Shown here: piece after piece, positions 37,206 through 47,485 of the stretch
How the letters are laid out: each line of letters begins with the position of its first letter
Position numbering within the stretch: position 1 is the first letter of the stretch
Origin: Thauera carbonicopians
Lineage (GTDB): Bacteria > Pseudomonadota > Gammaproteobacteria > Burkholderiales > Rhodocyclaceae
Direction: 5' to 3'
NCBI RefSeq assembly: GCF_025699485.1
Contig: NZ_JANUXN010000001.1
Location: forward strand, 62,001-126,000
DNA length: 64,000 nucleotides
Notes under the pieces: model-generated
Database searches by the model: none
What the model saw: only the letters and a program-made list of their open reading frames with translations
Told to the model about the DNA's origin: nothing
Program-made: the position numbers and the translations under genes

Positions 37206-38828
37206 ATGAAAATCCGCAACGACGTCATCAAGGTATACAAGGACGTGCACATCTGGGTCGGCATCGTCAGCGGGCTGATGCTGTTCATCGCCTTCTACGC
37301 CGGCGCCATCACGATGTTCGAGAAGCCGCTCGAACGCTGGGCGACACCGCCGTCGGCGCTGGCGCCGCCGCCACCGATCGAGCGCGCGGACGAATTGCGG
37401 GAGGCCGTCCTCGCCAGGCATCCGCAGGCGGCGAAGTTCCATGCCGTCGTTGTCCAGCCGACTGCCGAAATGCCTGCAAGAGTGGTATGGCGCGAACCTG
37501 GCAAGACCCGTCGGGACTTTACCGAGTATGGAGCGAGCTTCGCTGCCGACGGCAGCCTGCAGGTCGAGAAGCTGGCCAGGGCGCAGGTGGCGCAACTGGT
37601 CGACACGCTCCATCAACTGGTCGGTTTGCCGTTTGCCGATGCGGTGGCGCGCCCGATCATGGGCGCGGTGGCATTGCTGTATGCCGTGGCGCTCGTCTCC
37701 GGGCTGATCATCGTGCTGCCGACGCTGGTCAAGGATTTCTTCGCCCTGCGCCTGGGCAAGAACATCAAGCGCATGTGGATGGACGTCCATAATGCGCTGG
37801 GTATCGTCAGCCTGCCCTTCCACCTCGTCATGGCGCTGACCAGCGTGGTGTTCGCCTTCCATACGCCTTTTTATGCGGTGCAGGAGAAAGTGGTGTATCC
37901 CCATGGCCTGCCCTGGGGGCAGCACGCGCCTGCGCCCTTGCCCGGCCCCCACGAATACCCGCTGCCGGCGGACGAACTGCTGCGCAGAGTCGAGGCGCAA
38001 CTGCCGGGCTTCGAGGTCTACAGCTTCATCTTCCGGGAGGACCATGGCCAACTGGAGGCGAGCGTCACCGGCCTGGACATCCGCTACGGCACCCGTGGGC
38101 GAACCTATGCGAGCACGCACCTGAATCCCTATACCGGCGAAGTGGACCCGCATGATCTGCCCGGGCACATGGAGCCATGGGACGCGACCGTCAATACCTT
38201 CTTCATGCTGCATTTCGGCAGCTACGGCGGCAATGCGATGCGCTGGCTCTACGTGGCGATGGGGCTGGCCGGTGCCATGCTGTTCTACACCGGAAACCTG
38301 CTGTGGATCGAATCACGCCGCAGGAAGCAGCGCGACGGCGTCGTTCCCGGGCAAAAGCGTTCGGCCCGGGTGCTGGGCTGCCTGACCGTCGGCGTGTCCC
38401 TTGGCTGCGTGATCGGTATTTCGGCGACGCTGGCTGCGACCAAATGGCTGCCAGGGCAGGTTGATGATCTCGCTGCATGGCATGAGGGCATCTATTACGC
38501 AGTTTTCCTCGCCGCCGTGGCCTGGGCTTTCGTACGGGGGGCTGCCCGCAGCGCCGACGAGCTGCTGCGGCTGGCGGCACTGGCGACTTTGCTGATTCCG
38601 CTCGGCAGCCTGGCGGGCATCTGGGGAGTCGGCGGTACCTGGAACCATCCCGGTACGGGCTTTGCCGTCGATGCCACCGCCCTGGCAGCCGTGCCGGTGT
38701 TCCTGCTGCTGGCACATCACACCCGCAAGCGGATGCGGGAAGGCCATGCCGATAGCGTCTGGTCCGCGAAGCAAGAAGCTGCCGTCGAGCCGGATGCTCC
38801 ACCTCGGGGGATGGCGGCCTCGAAGTGA
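37206..38828 (+). CDS. PepSY-domain inner-membrane protein, putative ferrisiderophore reductase
   Basis: The 540-residue protein has four main PepSY-TM helices plus additional C-terminal helices, with KDVHIWVGIVSGLMLFIAFY at the N-terminus, WMDVHNALGIVSLPFHLV (about residue 190) and the paired histidines expected to hold heme. Proteins of this family (for example FpvG and FoxB in Pseudomonas) reduce or process ferric siderophores at the inner membrane. Position next to the Fur-controlled receptor and the DUF3325/DUF3649 genes supports the same role here; the substrate is unproven. Confidence 0.82.
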   Translation: MKIRNDVIKVYKDVHIWVGIVSGLMLFIAFYAGAITMFEKPLERWATPPSALAPPPPIERADELREAVLARHPQAAKFHAVVVQPTAEMPARVVWREPGKTRRDFTEYGASFAADGSLQVEKLARAQVAQLVDTLHQLVGLPFADAVARPIMGAVALLYAVALVSGLIIVLPTLVKDFFALRLGKNIKRMWMDVHNALGIVSLPFHLVMALTSVVFAFHTPFYAVQEKVVYPHGLPWGQHAPAPLPGPHEYPLPADELLRRVEAQLPGFEVYSFIFREDHGQLEASVTGLDIRYGTRGRTYASTHLNPYTGEVDPHDLPGHMEPWDATVNTFFMLHFGSYGGNAMRWLYVAMGLAGAMLFYTGNLLWIESRRRKQRDGVVPGQKRSARVLGCLTVGVSLGCVIGISATLAATKWLPGQVDDLAAWHEGIYYAVFLAAVAWAFVRGAARSADELLRLAALATLLIPLGSLAGIWGVGGTWNHPGTGFAVDATALAAVPVFLLLAHHTRKRMREGHADSVWSAKQEAAVEPDAPPRGMAASK

Positions 38829-38993
38829 CGGCCTGAGGCAGACGGCCACTGCTGCGCTTCGCCGTCGCTCTGCGGCCTGCTCCGCGGGCTGGACGTGACA
38901 GGGGTTCCAGGCTGTAACCCCGGCCCCCCGGCGGGGCAGAGCAATGCGGCTGCCGGCGCCAGGTGGCCCGCACAGAGGCGGGCGGTCTGAGCC

Positions 38994-40046
38994 TCAGTCG
39001 CCGGTGGCCAGCGTGGCCATGTCGATCACGAAGCGGTAGCGCACGTCGGCTTTCTCCATGCGCTCGAACGCCTCGTTGATCTGCTCCATGCGGATCATCT
39101 CGCAGTCGGGCAGGATGTTCCTCTCGGCGCAGAAATCGAGCAGTTCCTGGGTTTCGCGGATGCCGCCGATCGGCGAGCCGGCGATGCGGCGGCGGCCGAA
39201 CAGCAGCGGCACCGTGCTCAGTTCGTCGAGCGGGCCGATCTGGCCGACCAGCACCAGCGTGCCGTCCACTTCCAGCAGCGGCAGATAGGGCTTGAGGCTG
39301 TGCTGGACCGGCACGGTGTCGATGATCAGGTCGAAGCTGCTGGAGGCCGCGCGCATCGCTGCGGTATCCGCCGACACCAGCAGGCGGTGCGCGCCCAATG
39401 CCAGCGCGTCGGCTTCCTTGTCCTTGCTGCGGCTCAGCACCGTGACGTCTGCGCCGAGCCCGACCGCCAGCTTGACCGCCATGTGGCCGAGGCCGCCCAG
39501 GCCGATCACGGCCACCCGGCTGCCGGGGCCGACCTGCCAGGTGCGCAGCGGCGACCAGGTGGTGATGCCGGCGCACAGCAAGGGCGCCGCCCGGGCCAGA
39601 TCCAGCCCTTCGGGCACGCGCAGGCAGAATTCCTCGCGCACCACCAGATGCTTGGAATAGCCGCCCTGCGTCGGCTCCCGGGTGATGCGGTCGTGTCCGC
39701 CATAGGTGCCGGTGCAACCTTTACGGCAGAGCTGTTCCTCGCCCCGTTGGCACAGGTCGCATTCCATGCAGCTGTCGACCAGGCAGCCGACGGCGACGTG
39801 GTCGCCGGCCTTGTAGCGGGTGACTTCGGCGCCGACCCGGGTGACGCGGCCGACGATCTCGTGCCCGGGCACGATCGGGTAATAGCTCTTGCCCCAGTCG
39901 TTGCGCGTGGTGTGCAGATCGGAATGGCACACGCCACAGTAGAGGATTTCCATTGCGACGTCGTTCGGCCGCAGCGCGCGGCGCTCGAACCTGTAAGGCG
40001 CCAGGGGAGTGTCCTTGCTGTAGGCGGCATAACCGTAGGTCTGCAT
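38994..40046 (-). CDS. Zinc-dependent NAD(P) alcohol dehydrogenase (YahK/cinnamyl type)
   Basis: The 350-residue medium-chain dehydrogenase has the catalytic zinc region CGVCHSDLHTTRNDWG (Cys37), PGHEIVGRV, the structural-zinc cysteines (CMECDLCQRGEEQLC) and the GLGGLGHMAVKLA Rossmann loop. This branch (YahK/CAD) reduces aldehydes with NADPH. The ATG at 40046 is the canonical start; the frame continues upstream only as unrelated sequence. It is convergent with the PepSY gene; a small stem-loop (38901-38921) lies between them. Confidence 0.88.
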   Translation of the reverse strand: MQTYGYAAYSKDTPLAPYRFERRALRPNDVAMEILYCGVCHSDLHTTRNDWGKSYYPIVPGHEIVGRVTRVGAEVTRYKAGDHVAVGCLVDSCMECDLCQRGEEQLCRKGCTGTYGGHDRITREPTQGGYSKHLVVREEFCLRVPEGLDLARAAPLLCAGITTWSPLRTWQVGPGSRVAVIGLGGLGHMAVKLAVGLGADVTVLSRSKDKEADALALGAHRLLVSADTAAMRAASSSFDLIIDTVPVQHSLKPYLPLLEVDGTLVLVGQIGPLDELSTVPLLFGRRRIAGSPIGGIRETQELLDFCAERNILPDCEMIRMEQINEAFERMEKADVRYRFVIDMATLATGD

Positions 40047-40154
40047 GTGCGGGCTCCAGTGATGGATTTGTCGGGAAGCAGGGATCGTACAGGCTGTGGC
40101 GCGACAGGCAAGTGACCTGCCGCTGGCGGAGCGCCGGACCACGGGCCGTGGACG

Positions 40155-40180
40155 AAAAAAGGGGCGGCCAAAGCCGCCCC
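40155..40180 (-). terminator. Rho-independent terminator of norCB
   Basis: On the minus strand, GGGGCGGC-TTTG-GCCGCCCC (40180-40161) is a perfect 8-bp stem followed by a TTTTTT run (40160-40155). It lies 52 bp after the norB stop and separates norCB from the alcohol dehydrogenase gene. Confidence 0.88.
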
Positions 40181-40232
40181 AACCCCTTCCCCTGGTCGCC
40201 CAGGAGTTACTGCGGAGAGACACCGGTCATCG

Positions 40233-41630
<1,398 letters not shown>

Positions 41631-41646
41631 TCAGCGGTTCTGTGGC

Positions 41647-42072
41647 TCAGCCTTCGATGTTCGGCGGCCAGTTGGCGGTGTTGATCTCGGAGGTGTATTT
41701 CAGGAACTCGACGAGTTCATCCAGCTCCTCGTCGGTCAGATTGAAATTGGGCATCTGACGACGGCCGGGCGCCATCGTCGGCATTGCCTGCATCCAGGCC
41801 TTGATGAACTCCGGACCACGGCGGACATAGACGTTGCCGAGTTCAGGCGCGAAATAGGCACCTTCGCCCAGCAGGGAGTGGCATCCGATACAGTTTCGTG
41901 TTTCCCAGATATGCTTGCCGGCGGCGACTGCCGGGGTGATGTTGTGAGAGTTGTCGCGCGATGGCAGCTCGCGCTCGGTGTCGAAGGTCAGCGCCAGGAA
42001 CAGGAGGAAGAAGAAAACCGTCCCCCCATAGAAGATGTTCCGCGCCATCGATTTTGTGAAAATGCCGCTCAT
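41647..42072 (-). CDS. norC: NorC, cytochrome c subunit of nitric oxide reductase
   Basis: The 141-residue protein has an N-terminal membrane anchor (about residues 12-30) and a periplasmic cytochrome c domain with CIGCH (Cys61, Cys64, His65) and axial Met107 (RRQMPNF). It carries electrons into NorB. It is first in the norCB unit, downstream of a well-aligned DNR-type promoter. Confidence 0.96.
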   Translation of the reverse strand: MSGIFTKSMARNIFYGGTVFFFLLFLALTFDTERELPSRDNSHNITPAVAAGKHIWETRNCIGCHSLLGEGAYFAPELGNVYVRRGPEFIKAWMQAMPTMAPGRRQMPNFNLTDEELDELVEFLKYTSEINTANWPPNIEG

Positions 42073-42166
42073 CGCGCACTCCTCATCATTGGTCTCGTTT
42101 TCAGGATTGGATTGGTGTCAGTGGTAAGGGGGATTACATTCCCACGGCTGAGCCGATGGTGAGCGC

Positions 42167-42208
42167 ATGGTAGGGAGCCCGCTGCTCCCCCACCATGATT
42201 TGAATCAA
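42167..42208 (-). promoter_or_regulatory. FNR/DNR-type box and -10 element of the norCB promoter
   Basis: On the minus strand, TTGAT-TCAA-ATCAT (42208-42195) matches 9 of 10 half-site positions. The -10 TACCAT (42172-42167, four of six) lies where the box is centred exactly at -41.5 of a start at about 42160. The predicted leader before norC is about 88 nt. Confidence 0.72.
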
Positions 42209-42258
42209 GATTGACCGGGCAGCCGAAATGCGCCCGCCGACCGGGCTGGAGAGCGTGG

Positions 42259-43035
42259 ATGGAAATGAACGGGATGGCATCCGCAGCGCATCGCGTCTGC
42301 ATGGCCATGCTCGCGCTGCCGGTCTTGCCGGCGATTGCGCTGCCCCACGGCGAGATCGTGGTGGATGTAGGCCATACCCTGGCGGCACCGGGGGCGACGA
42401 GCGCGCGTGGACGCAGCGAGTTCGAATTCAACCTCGACTTGGCACGCGAGGTGACGGCGGCGCTGCAGGCGCGGGGCTGGTCCGCGCGCCTGATCAACGA
42501 GGACGGCCTCATTCCCAGCCTGAAGGCCAGGCCGCAGGCGGCCGAGGGAGCTGCCTTCCTGCTGTCGATCCACCACGACTCGGTCAATGCCTTCGAACTG
42601 CAGCCCTGGCAGTGGCAGGGGCGGGCGCTGGACTACAACGACGATTTCGCCGGACATTCGCTGTTCGTCTCGCGCGACAACCCGGATACCGCGCGCAGCA
42701 TCCTGTGCGCCCGCATCATCGGCGCACGCCTGCAGCACATGGGCTTCGAGCCCACCCACAAGAACGGCCGCCGCCGCGCCTACGCGGACCCCGTGCACGC
42801 CGTGCATTATTACGATGGCCTGGCGGTGCTACGGCATGCGACGATGCCCGCAGTACTGTTCGAGGCCGGCGTGATCAAGAACCGCGACGAGGAACTGCTG
42901 CTGCGCGATTCCGCGCGCATCGCCCGCATGGCCGATGGCATCGCCACCGCGCTGGCGGCCTGCCTGGCTGCAGGCCAGCCGGCCGATGACGAAGAGACTG
43001 CGGATGGGCCGCCGCTGCAGCCGAGTGTCGAATAG
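42259..43035 (+). CDS. N-acetylmuramoyl-L-alanine amidase (Amidase_3 family)
   Basis: The 258-residue protein has a signal-like hydrophobic N-terminus and the zinc-amidase motifs: VVDVGHT (His39), SEFEFNL (Glu, about residue 54), SIHHDS (His105-106) and VLFEAGVIKNRDEE. It cleaves stem peptides from murein in the periplasm. GGAGAG lies before the ATG at 42259. It is divergent from norC. Confidence 0.88.
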   Translation: MEMNGMASAAHRVCMAMLALPVLPAIALPHGEIVVDVGHTLAAPGATSARGRSEFEFNLDLAREVTAALQARGWSARLINEDGLIPSLKARPQAAEGAAFLLSIHHDSVNAFELQPWQWQGRALDYNDDFAGHSLFVSRDNPDTARSILCARIIGARLQHMGFEPTHKNGRRRAYADPVHAVHYYDGLAVLRHATMPAVLFEAGVIKNRDEELLLRDSARIARMADGIATALAACLAAGQPADDEETADGPPLQPSVE

Positions 43036-43107
43036 GCAGGGCGGCTGGCAGCAAGGAATGTCGTGGCCAGGCTTTCTCGCCACGCAGGTTGAAACGAGGA
43101 GACAAGC

Positions 43108-43644
43108 ATGCACGAAGAAATCCTGCGATTCTGGTTCGAGGACATCCAGCCAGCCCAATGGTGGGAAGTCGATCCGGCCTTCGATGCCCTGCTGCGCGAA
43201 CGTTACGCGGCTGTGCTGCAAAGCGCTGCGCAGGGCGAATGCCATGCCTGGCGCGGCAGTGCCCGCGGCCGCCTGGCCGAGATCATCGTGCTCGACCAAT
43301 TCTCACGCAACATCCATCGCGGCACGCCGCGTGCCTTCGCGCAGGACGGCATGGCCCTGGTGCTGGCGCAGGAAGCGGTCGCGGGCGGTGCGCTGGACGC
43401 GCTCGGGCCTGCCGAACGTGCCTTTCTGCTGATGCCTTACATGCACAGCGAGTCGGAACTGATCCATGTCGAGGCCGAACCCTTGTTCAGGCGTTGGGCG
43501 TCGCAGGACAGTCATGATTATGAACTGCGCCACAAGGCCATCATCGACCGCTTCGGACGCTATCCGCATCGCAATGCCATCCTGGGGCGGCAGTCCAGCA
43601 CCGAGGAAATCGAGTTCCTGAAGCAGCCGGGCTCGAGCTTCTGA
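43108..43644 (+). CDS. DUF924 family protein
   Basis: The 178-residue protein has the DUF924 signatures: ILRFWFEDIQPAQWW at the N-terminus, EIIVLDQFSRNIHRGTPRAF (about residue 58) and LMPYMHSESELIHVE (about 107), with the C-terminal FGRYPHRNAILGR. The fold is TPR-like and the function unknown. GAGGAGACAA-like purines precede the ATG. It is convergent with pyrD. Confidence 0.88.
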   Translation: MHEEILRFWFEDIQPAQWWEVDPAFDALLRERYAAVLQSAAQGECHAWRGSARGRLAEIIVLDQFSRNIHRGTPRAFAQDGMALVLAQEAVAGGALDALGPAERAFLLMPYMHSESELIHVEAEPLFRRWASQDSHDYELRHKAIIDRFGRYPHRNAILGRQSSTEEIEFLKQPGSSF

Positions 43645-43664
43645 GCCGGCTGCAAAGGCCTGGT

Positions 43665-44690
43665 TCAGGCCGCGGGCGCTTTCCAGTTGCGCGTGGCATG
43701 CACGCATTCGCGCACCAGCGCCGGGCCGCGATAGACCAGGCCGCTATAGACCTGTACCAGGGCCGCGCCGGCTTCGAGCTTGGCGAGCGCGTTGCTGCCG
43801 TTGAGCACGCCGCCGGCGGCGATGATCGGCAGTTCGCCGGCAAGCGCCGCGGCGAGCTGGCGGACGACGGCGGTCGAGGCCTCGAACACCGGTGCGCCGG
43901 ACAGCCCGCCCTGCTGCTCGCCGTAGCGGATGCCCTGCACCTTGTCGCGGGCGATGGTGGTGTTGGTGGCGATGACGCCGTCGATGCGGTGGCGGCGCAG
44001 CGCGTCGGCGATGTTGATGACCTGGGCTTCGTCCAGGTCGGGGGCGATCTTCAGCGTCAGCGGTACGTAGCGGCCATGGGTGTCGGCCAGCCGGGTCTGG
44101 GCGGCCTTGAGTCGGCCGAGCAGGTCGTCGAGTTCGGACTCGCCCTGCAACTGGCGCAGGTTCTTGGTGTTGGGCGAGGAAATGTTGACGGTGACGTAGC
44201 TGGCCAGCGCATAGACCTTGTCGAGGCAGGCGAGGTAGTCGTCGGCGGCGTTCTCGATCGGGGTGTCGAAGTTCTTGCCGATGTTGATGCCGAGGATGCC
44301 GCGGAACCTGGCCGCCTTGACGTGGGCGATCAGCACGTCCACGCCGTGGTTGTTGAAGCCCATGCGGTTGATGACGCCTTGCACTTCGGGCAGGCGGAAC
44401 ATGCGCGGACGGGGGTTGCCGGGCTGCGGACGGGGCGTGATGGTACCGATCTCGATGAAGCCGAAGCCCATGCGGGCGAGGCCGTCGATGGCTTCGCCGT
44501 TCTTGTCGAGGCCGGCTGCAAGGCCGATGCGGTTCGGGAAGCGCAGACCCATGACTTCGACCGGCTCGGCCGGCTCGGGCTGGCCGGCGGGCAGTACGCG
44601 GCCGGCGAGGTTCAGGGCATGGATGGTGAATTCGTGGGCGGTCTCGGCGTCGAGCGAGAACAGCAGGGGGCGGGCGATGTCGTAGAGCAT
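43665..44690 (-). CDS. pyrD: Dihydroorotate dehydrogenase (quinone-dependent, class 2)
   Basis: The 341-residue flavoenzyme has the class 2 features: a short amphipathic N-terminus for membrane contact ([19 protein letters not shown]), [16 protein letters not shown] (about residue 57), and the catalytic Ser region [15 protein letters not shown] (about 168). It oxidises dihydroorotate in pyrimidine synthesis and passes electrons to quinone. It is separated from bpt by 27 bp. Confidence 0.95.
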   Translation of the reverse strand: MLYDIARPLLFSLDAETAHEFTIHALNLAGRVLPAGQPEPAEPVEVMGLRFPNRIGLAAGLDKNGEAIDGLARMGFGFIEIGTITPRPQPGNPRPRMFRLPEVQGVINRMGFNNHGVDVLIAHVKAARFRGILGINIGKNFDTPIENAADDYLACLDKVYALASYVTVNISSPNTKNLRQLQGESELDDLLGRLKAAQTRLADTHGRYVPLTLKIAPDLDEAQVINIADALRRHRIDGVIATNTTIARDKVQGIRYGEQQGGLSGAPVFEASTAVVRQLAAALAGELPIIAAGGVLNGSNALAKLEAGAALVQVYSGLVYRGPALVRECVHATRNWKAPAA

Positions 44691-44717
44691 CGGCGGATTG
44701 TAGCGATTCGCTGCGTG

Positions 44718-45536
44718 TCAGGCGATGGCGCCGGGCGTGCCGGGAGGTGTGTGCGACGAGGGGCCGGCATCCGCGTCGGGAGTCTGCGGCCGTGAAGGCG
44801 GGTTGCCGTGGCCGGCCACGGTCTCCATTGCCACCCACTGTCCGGCCTGCAGCGCCTGCAGCGGGTGGAAGCGTGCCTTGTAGGCCATCTTCGGGCTTTC
44901 GCCGATCCAGTAGCCGAGATAAACGTAGGGCAGGCCCATGCGGCGGCAGGCTTCGATCTGCCAGAGGATGCCGTAGGTGCCGAGCGAGCCCTTGGCCAGC
45001 TCCGGTTCGTAGAAGGTGTAGACGCTGGACAGGCCGTCTTCCAGGCGGTCGATGATGCTGACCATGCACAGGGTGTCGCCGTCGTGGAATTCCACCAGTC
45101 GCGTATCGACGTGGGTCTGCAGCAGGAAGTGGGTGTATTGCTCGCGGTTGTCGAGGTCCATGCCGCCGCCGGCGTGGCGGGTGGCCTGGTAGCGCTGGTA
45201 CAGGCGGTAGTGCTCCTCGACGAAGGCCAGCGGCCGTTCCACGGCCCGCAGCCCGGCGTGGCGCGTCCAGGCGCGCCGCTGGCTGCGGTCGGGGCGGAAG
45301 TCCTGCACCGGGATGCGCACCGGCACGCAGGCGTGGCAGGTGTCGCAATGCGGCCGGTAGGTGAACACGCCGCTGCGGCGAAAGCCGCGCCGCACCAGCT
45401 CGCCATACACCTGGGTATCGATCAGGTGGCCGGGGGTGGCGACCTGCGAACGTGCATTGCGGCCCGCCAGGTAGGAACAGGCGTAGGGCGCGGTGGCGTA
45501 GAACTGTATCAGGGCGTAGGGGTAGTCTTTCTGCAT
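44718..45536 (-). CDS. bpt: Bpt, leucyl-transferase of the N-end rule pathway (arginyltransferase-like)
   Basis: The 272-residue protein matches bacterial ATE-family Bpt: an N-terminal block with [20 protein letters not shown], the cysteine segment [12 protein letters not shown] (about residue 69), and [20 protein letters not shown] (about 210). It attaches leucine to N-terminal Asp or Glu to mark proteins for ClpAP. The last 25 residues are a proline-rich extension. The ATG at 45536 is the canonical start; it precedes aat's stop by 20 bp on the same strand. Confidence 0.92.
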   Translation of the reverse strand: MQKDYPYALIQFYATAPYACSYLAGRNARSQVATPGHLIDTQVYGELVRRGFRRSGVFTYRPHCDTCHACVPVRIPVQDFRPDRSQRRAWTRHAGLRAVERPLAFVEEHYRLYQRYQATRHAGGGMDLDNREQYTHFLLQTHVDTRLVEFHDGDTLCMVSIIDRLEDGLSSVYTFYEPELAKGSLGTYGILWQIEACRRMGLPYVYLGYWIGESPKMAYKARFHPLQALQAGQWVAMETVAGHGNPPSRPQTPDADAGPSSHTPPGTPGAIA

Positions 45537-45556
45537 CTTCGCTCCCGGCCGTGTAT

Positions 45557-46264
45557 CTAGCCCCAGTCGATGTAGCGCGCGGCGTCTGCCGGCCATCTGG
45601 CTGCCGCCGCGCCGGCCGATGCGTGCCGGGCGAGAATGTCGCCAAACTGCCGGCGCGGAATCTCGCTTGCGCCCATCGACAGCAGGTGCGTCGTCGTCAT
45701 CTGGCAGTCGATCATGACATAGCCTCGCATGTGCAGGAAGCGGGCCAGGTGGGCGAGCGCGACCTTCGAGGCGTTCGACTCGAGCGAGAACATCGACTCG
45801 CCGAAGAAGACCCGCCCCAGCGCCATGCCGTACAGGCCGCCCACCAGACGGCCGTTGCGCCAGGTTTCGACGCTGTGGGCGTGGCCGAGTTCATGCATGG
45901 CACAGTAGGCGGCGCGGATTTCCGGCGTGATCCAGGTGCCGAGGCCAGGTGTGCGCGCTGCGGCACAGGCGTCGATGACGGCGCTGAAGCGGGTGTCGAA
46001 GCGGACCTCGAAATGGCGCCGGCGCAGGATCTTGCGCAGGGAATGGCTGATGTGGATCCGTTCCGGGGCGAGCACCAGGCGCGGGTCGGGACTCCACCAC
46101 AGGATGGGTTCGCCGGGGTTGAACCAGGGGAAGATGCCTTTCCGGTAGGCGGCGAGCAGCCATTCCGGGTTCAGGCCGCCGCCGGCGGCGAGCAGGCCGT
46201 TCGGTTCGCGGAGCGCATGCTCGACCGGCGGAAATCCGGGCGGGCCGTCCAGCCAGGGAATCAT
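45557..46264 (-). CDS. aat: Leucyl/phenylalanyl-tRNA-protein transferase
   Basis: The 235-residue protein has the Aat signatures: [20 protein letters not shown] near residue 21, [20 protein letters not shown] (about 43), and [19 protein letters not shown] (about 143). It adds Leu or Phe to N-terminal Lys or Arg. It forms the N-end-rule pair with bpt just downstream. The stop of fbpC lies 7 bp upstream. Confidence 0.95.
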   Translation of the reverse strand: MIPWLDGPPGFPPVEHALREPNGLLAAGGGLNPEWLLAAYRKGIFPWFNPGEPILWWSPDPRLVLAPERIHISHSLRKILRRRHFEVRFDTRFSAVIDACAAARTPGLGTWITPEIRAAYCAMHELGHAHSVETWRNGRLVGGLYGMALGRVFFGESMFSLESNASKVALAHLARFLHMRGYVMIDCQMTTTHLLSMGASEIPRRQFGDILARHASAGAAAARWPADAARYIDWG

Positions 46265-46271
46265 GCCGCGC

Positions 46272-47354
46272 TCAGGCCGTTGCGCCGGCCGCCGGCGAGT
46301 CCTGGAAGGTGATGACGTGGTCGGCGTCCAGGCGGATGCCGATATGCTCGCCGATCGCGTGGTTGTGGTGGCTCGGCACCAGCGACAGCACCCGGGCGCC
46401 GCTCGCCAGGCGCAGGGTGTAGAGGATGTCGGCGCCACGGAAGGCCTTGTGCAGGACTTCGGCCTTCAGCGGGCTGGCGTCGTCGTGGACCACGTCGTCC
46501 GGGCGCAGCAGCACGTCGACCGCCTCGTCGGCCCTGCACGCCTTGCGGTCGCCGCAGGACAGCGGGACATGGCTGTCGAGCACGCCGAGCTCGATGCGGA
46601 CGCGGCGTTCGTCCAGCATCTGTCCGTCGACGAACACGCCCTGGCCGATGAAGTCGGCGACGAAGCGGTTGGCCGGCTCGTGGTAGAGGTTGTAGGGCGT
46701 GTCCCACTGCTGGATGCGGCCTTCGTGCATGATGCCGATCTCGTCGGCCACGGCGAAGGCTTCGTGCTGGTCGTGTGTCACCAGGATGGCGGTGGTGCCG
46801 GTAGCCTTGATGATGTCGCGCACTTCGTGCGACAGGCGCTCGCGCAGCTCGACGTCGAGGTTCGAGAACGGTTCGTCGAGCAGCAGCAGGCTGGGGCGGG
46901 GTGCCAGCGCGCGGGCGAGCGCGACGCGCTGCTGCTGGCCGCCGGACATTTCGTGCGGATACTTGCGGCCCTGGTCGCTGAGACCGACCAGTTTCAGCAG
47001 TTCGGCGACGCGCGCCTTGCGCCCTTCGGCGTTCTCCTTGCGCAGGCCGAAGGCGATGTTGTCCGCCACCGTCAGGTGGGGAAACAGCGCGTAGTCCTGG
47101 AACACCATGCCGATGCGCCGCTGTTCGGGGGCGAGATGCTCGCCGGCGGTGCTGACCACCCGGCCATCGAGCCGGATCTCGCCCGCCGCCACGCGCTCGA
47201 AACCGGCGATGCAGCGAAGCACGGTGGTCTTGCCGCAGCCGGAAGGCCCCAGCAGGCAGCCGATACGGCCTTTTTCCAGGCTGAAGGACAGCTGCTGGAC
47301 GATCCGGTGAGAGCCGAAAGCGAGGTCGATGTCGGTGAGCTGGAGATGGGCCAT
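46272..47354 (-). CDS. fbpC: Iron(III) ABC transporter ATP-binding protein, FbpC type
   Basis: The 360-residue ATPase has Walker A (GPSGCGKT, residues 36-43), the Q-loop FQDYALFPH, the signature MSGGQQQR and Walker B LLLLDEPFSNLD, plus a C-terminal TOBE-like regulatory domain (about 250-355). It energises the FbpB permease. It is divergent from fbpB across a 131-bp region and ends close to aat. Confidence 0.9.
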   Translation of the reverse strand: MAHLQLTDIDLAFGSHRIVQQLSFSLEKGRIGCLLGPSGCGKTTVLRCIAGFERVAAGEIRLDGRVVSTAGEHLAPEQRRIGMVFQDYALFPHLTVADNIAFGLRKENAEGRKARVAELLKLVGLSDQGRKYPHEMSGGQQQRVALARALAPRPSLLLLDEPFSNLDVELRERLSHEVRDIIKATGTTAILVTHDQHEAFAVADEIGIMHEGRIQQWDTPYNLYHEPANRFVADFIGQGVFVDGQMLDERRVRIELGVLDSHVPLSCGDRKACRADEAVDVLLRPDDVVHDDASPLKAEVLHKAFRGADILYTLRLASGARVLSLVPSHHNHAIGEHIGIRLDADHVITFQDSPAAGATA

Positions 47355-47485
47355 GTCGGATCGTCGGGCTGTGGAGAGGGAGGATTATTGCATTGCAACG
47401 CGTAACAAATGCGATCAATTATAATTCTCCTCTTCTGCAAGGGGCCAGACGGCGGCAGCCGGAGCCCGACAACGACGGAACCAGA
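47355..47485. promoter_or_regulatory. Divergent fbpC/fbpB control region with imperfect palindrome
   Basis: The 131-bp gap must hold promoters for both fbpC and fbpB. The AT-rich centre contains TTGCAACGCGTAACAA (47393-47408), a 16-bp imperfect inverted repeat (12 of 16 positions symmetric). I do not see a good Fur box here, unlike at the receptor and DUF2325 genes. The palindrome may be a regulator site; its owner is unknown. Confidence 0.3.

Noticed and set aside
38901-38921. Stem-loop GGGGTT/AACCCC as a terminator between the PepSY gene and the alcohol dehydrogenase
   Set aside because: Only a 6-bp stem with a 9-base loop and no T-run; too weak to list as a feature.
47355-47485. Fur box between fbpC and fbpB
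   Set aside because: The best alignments reach only about 10 of 19 positions, no better than expected in AT-rich sequence.
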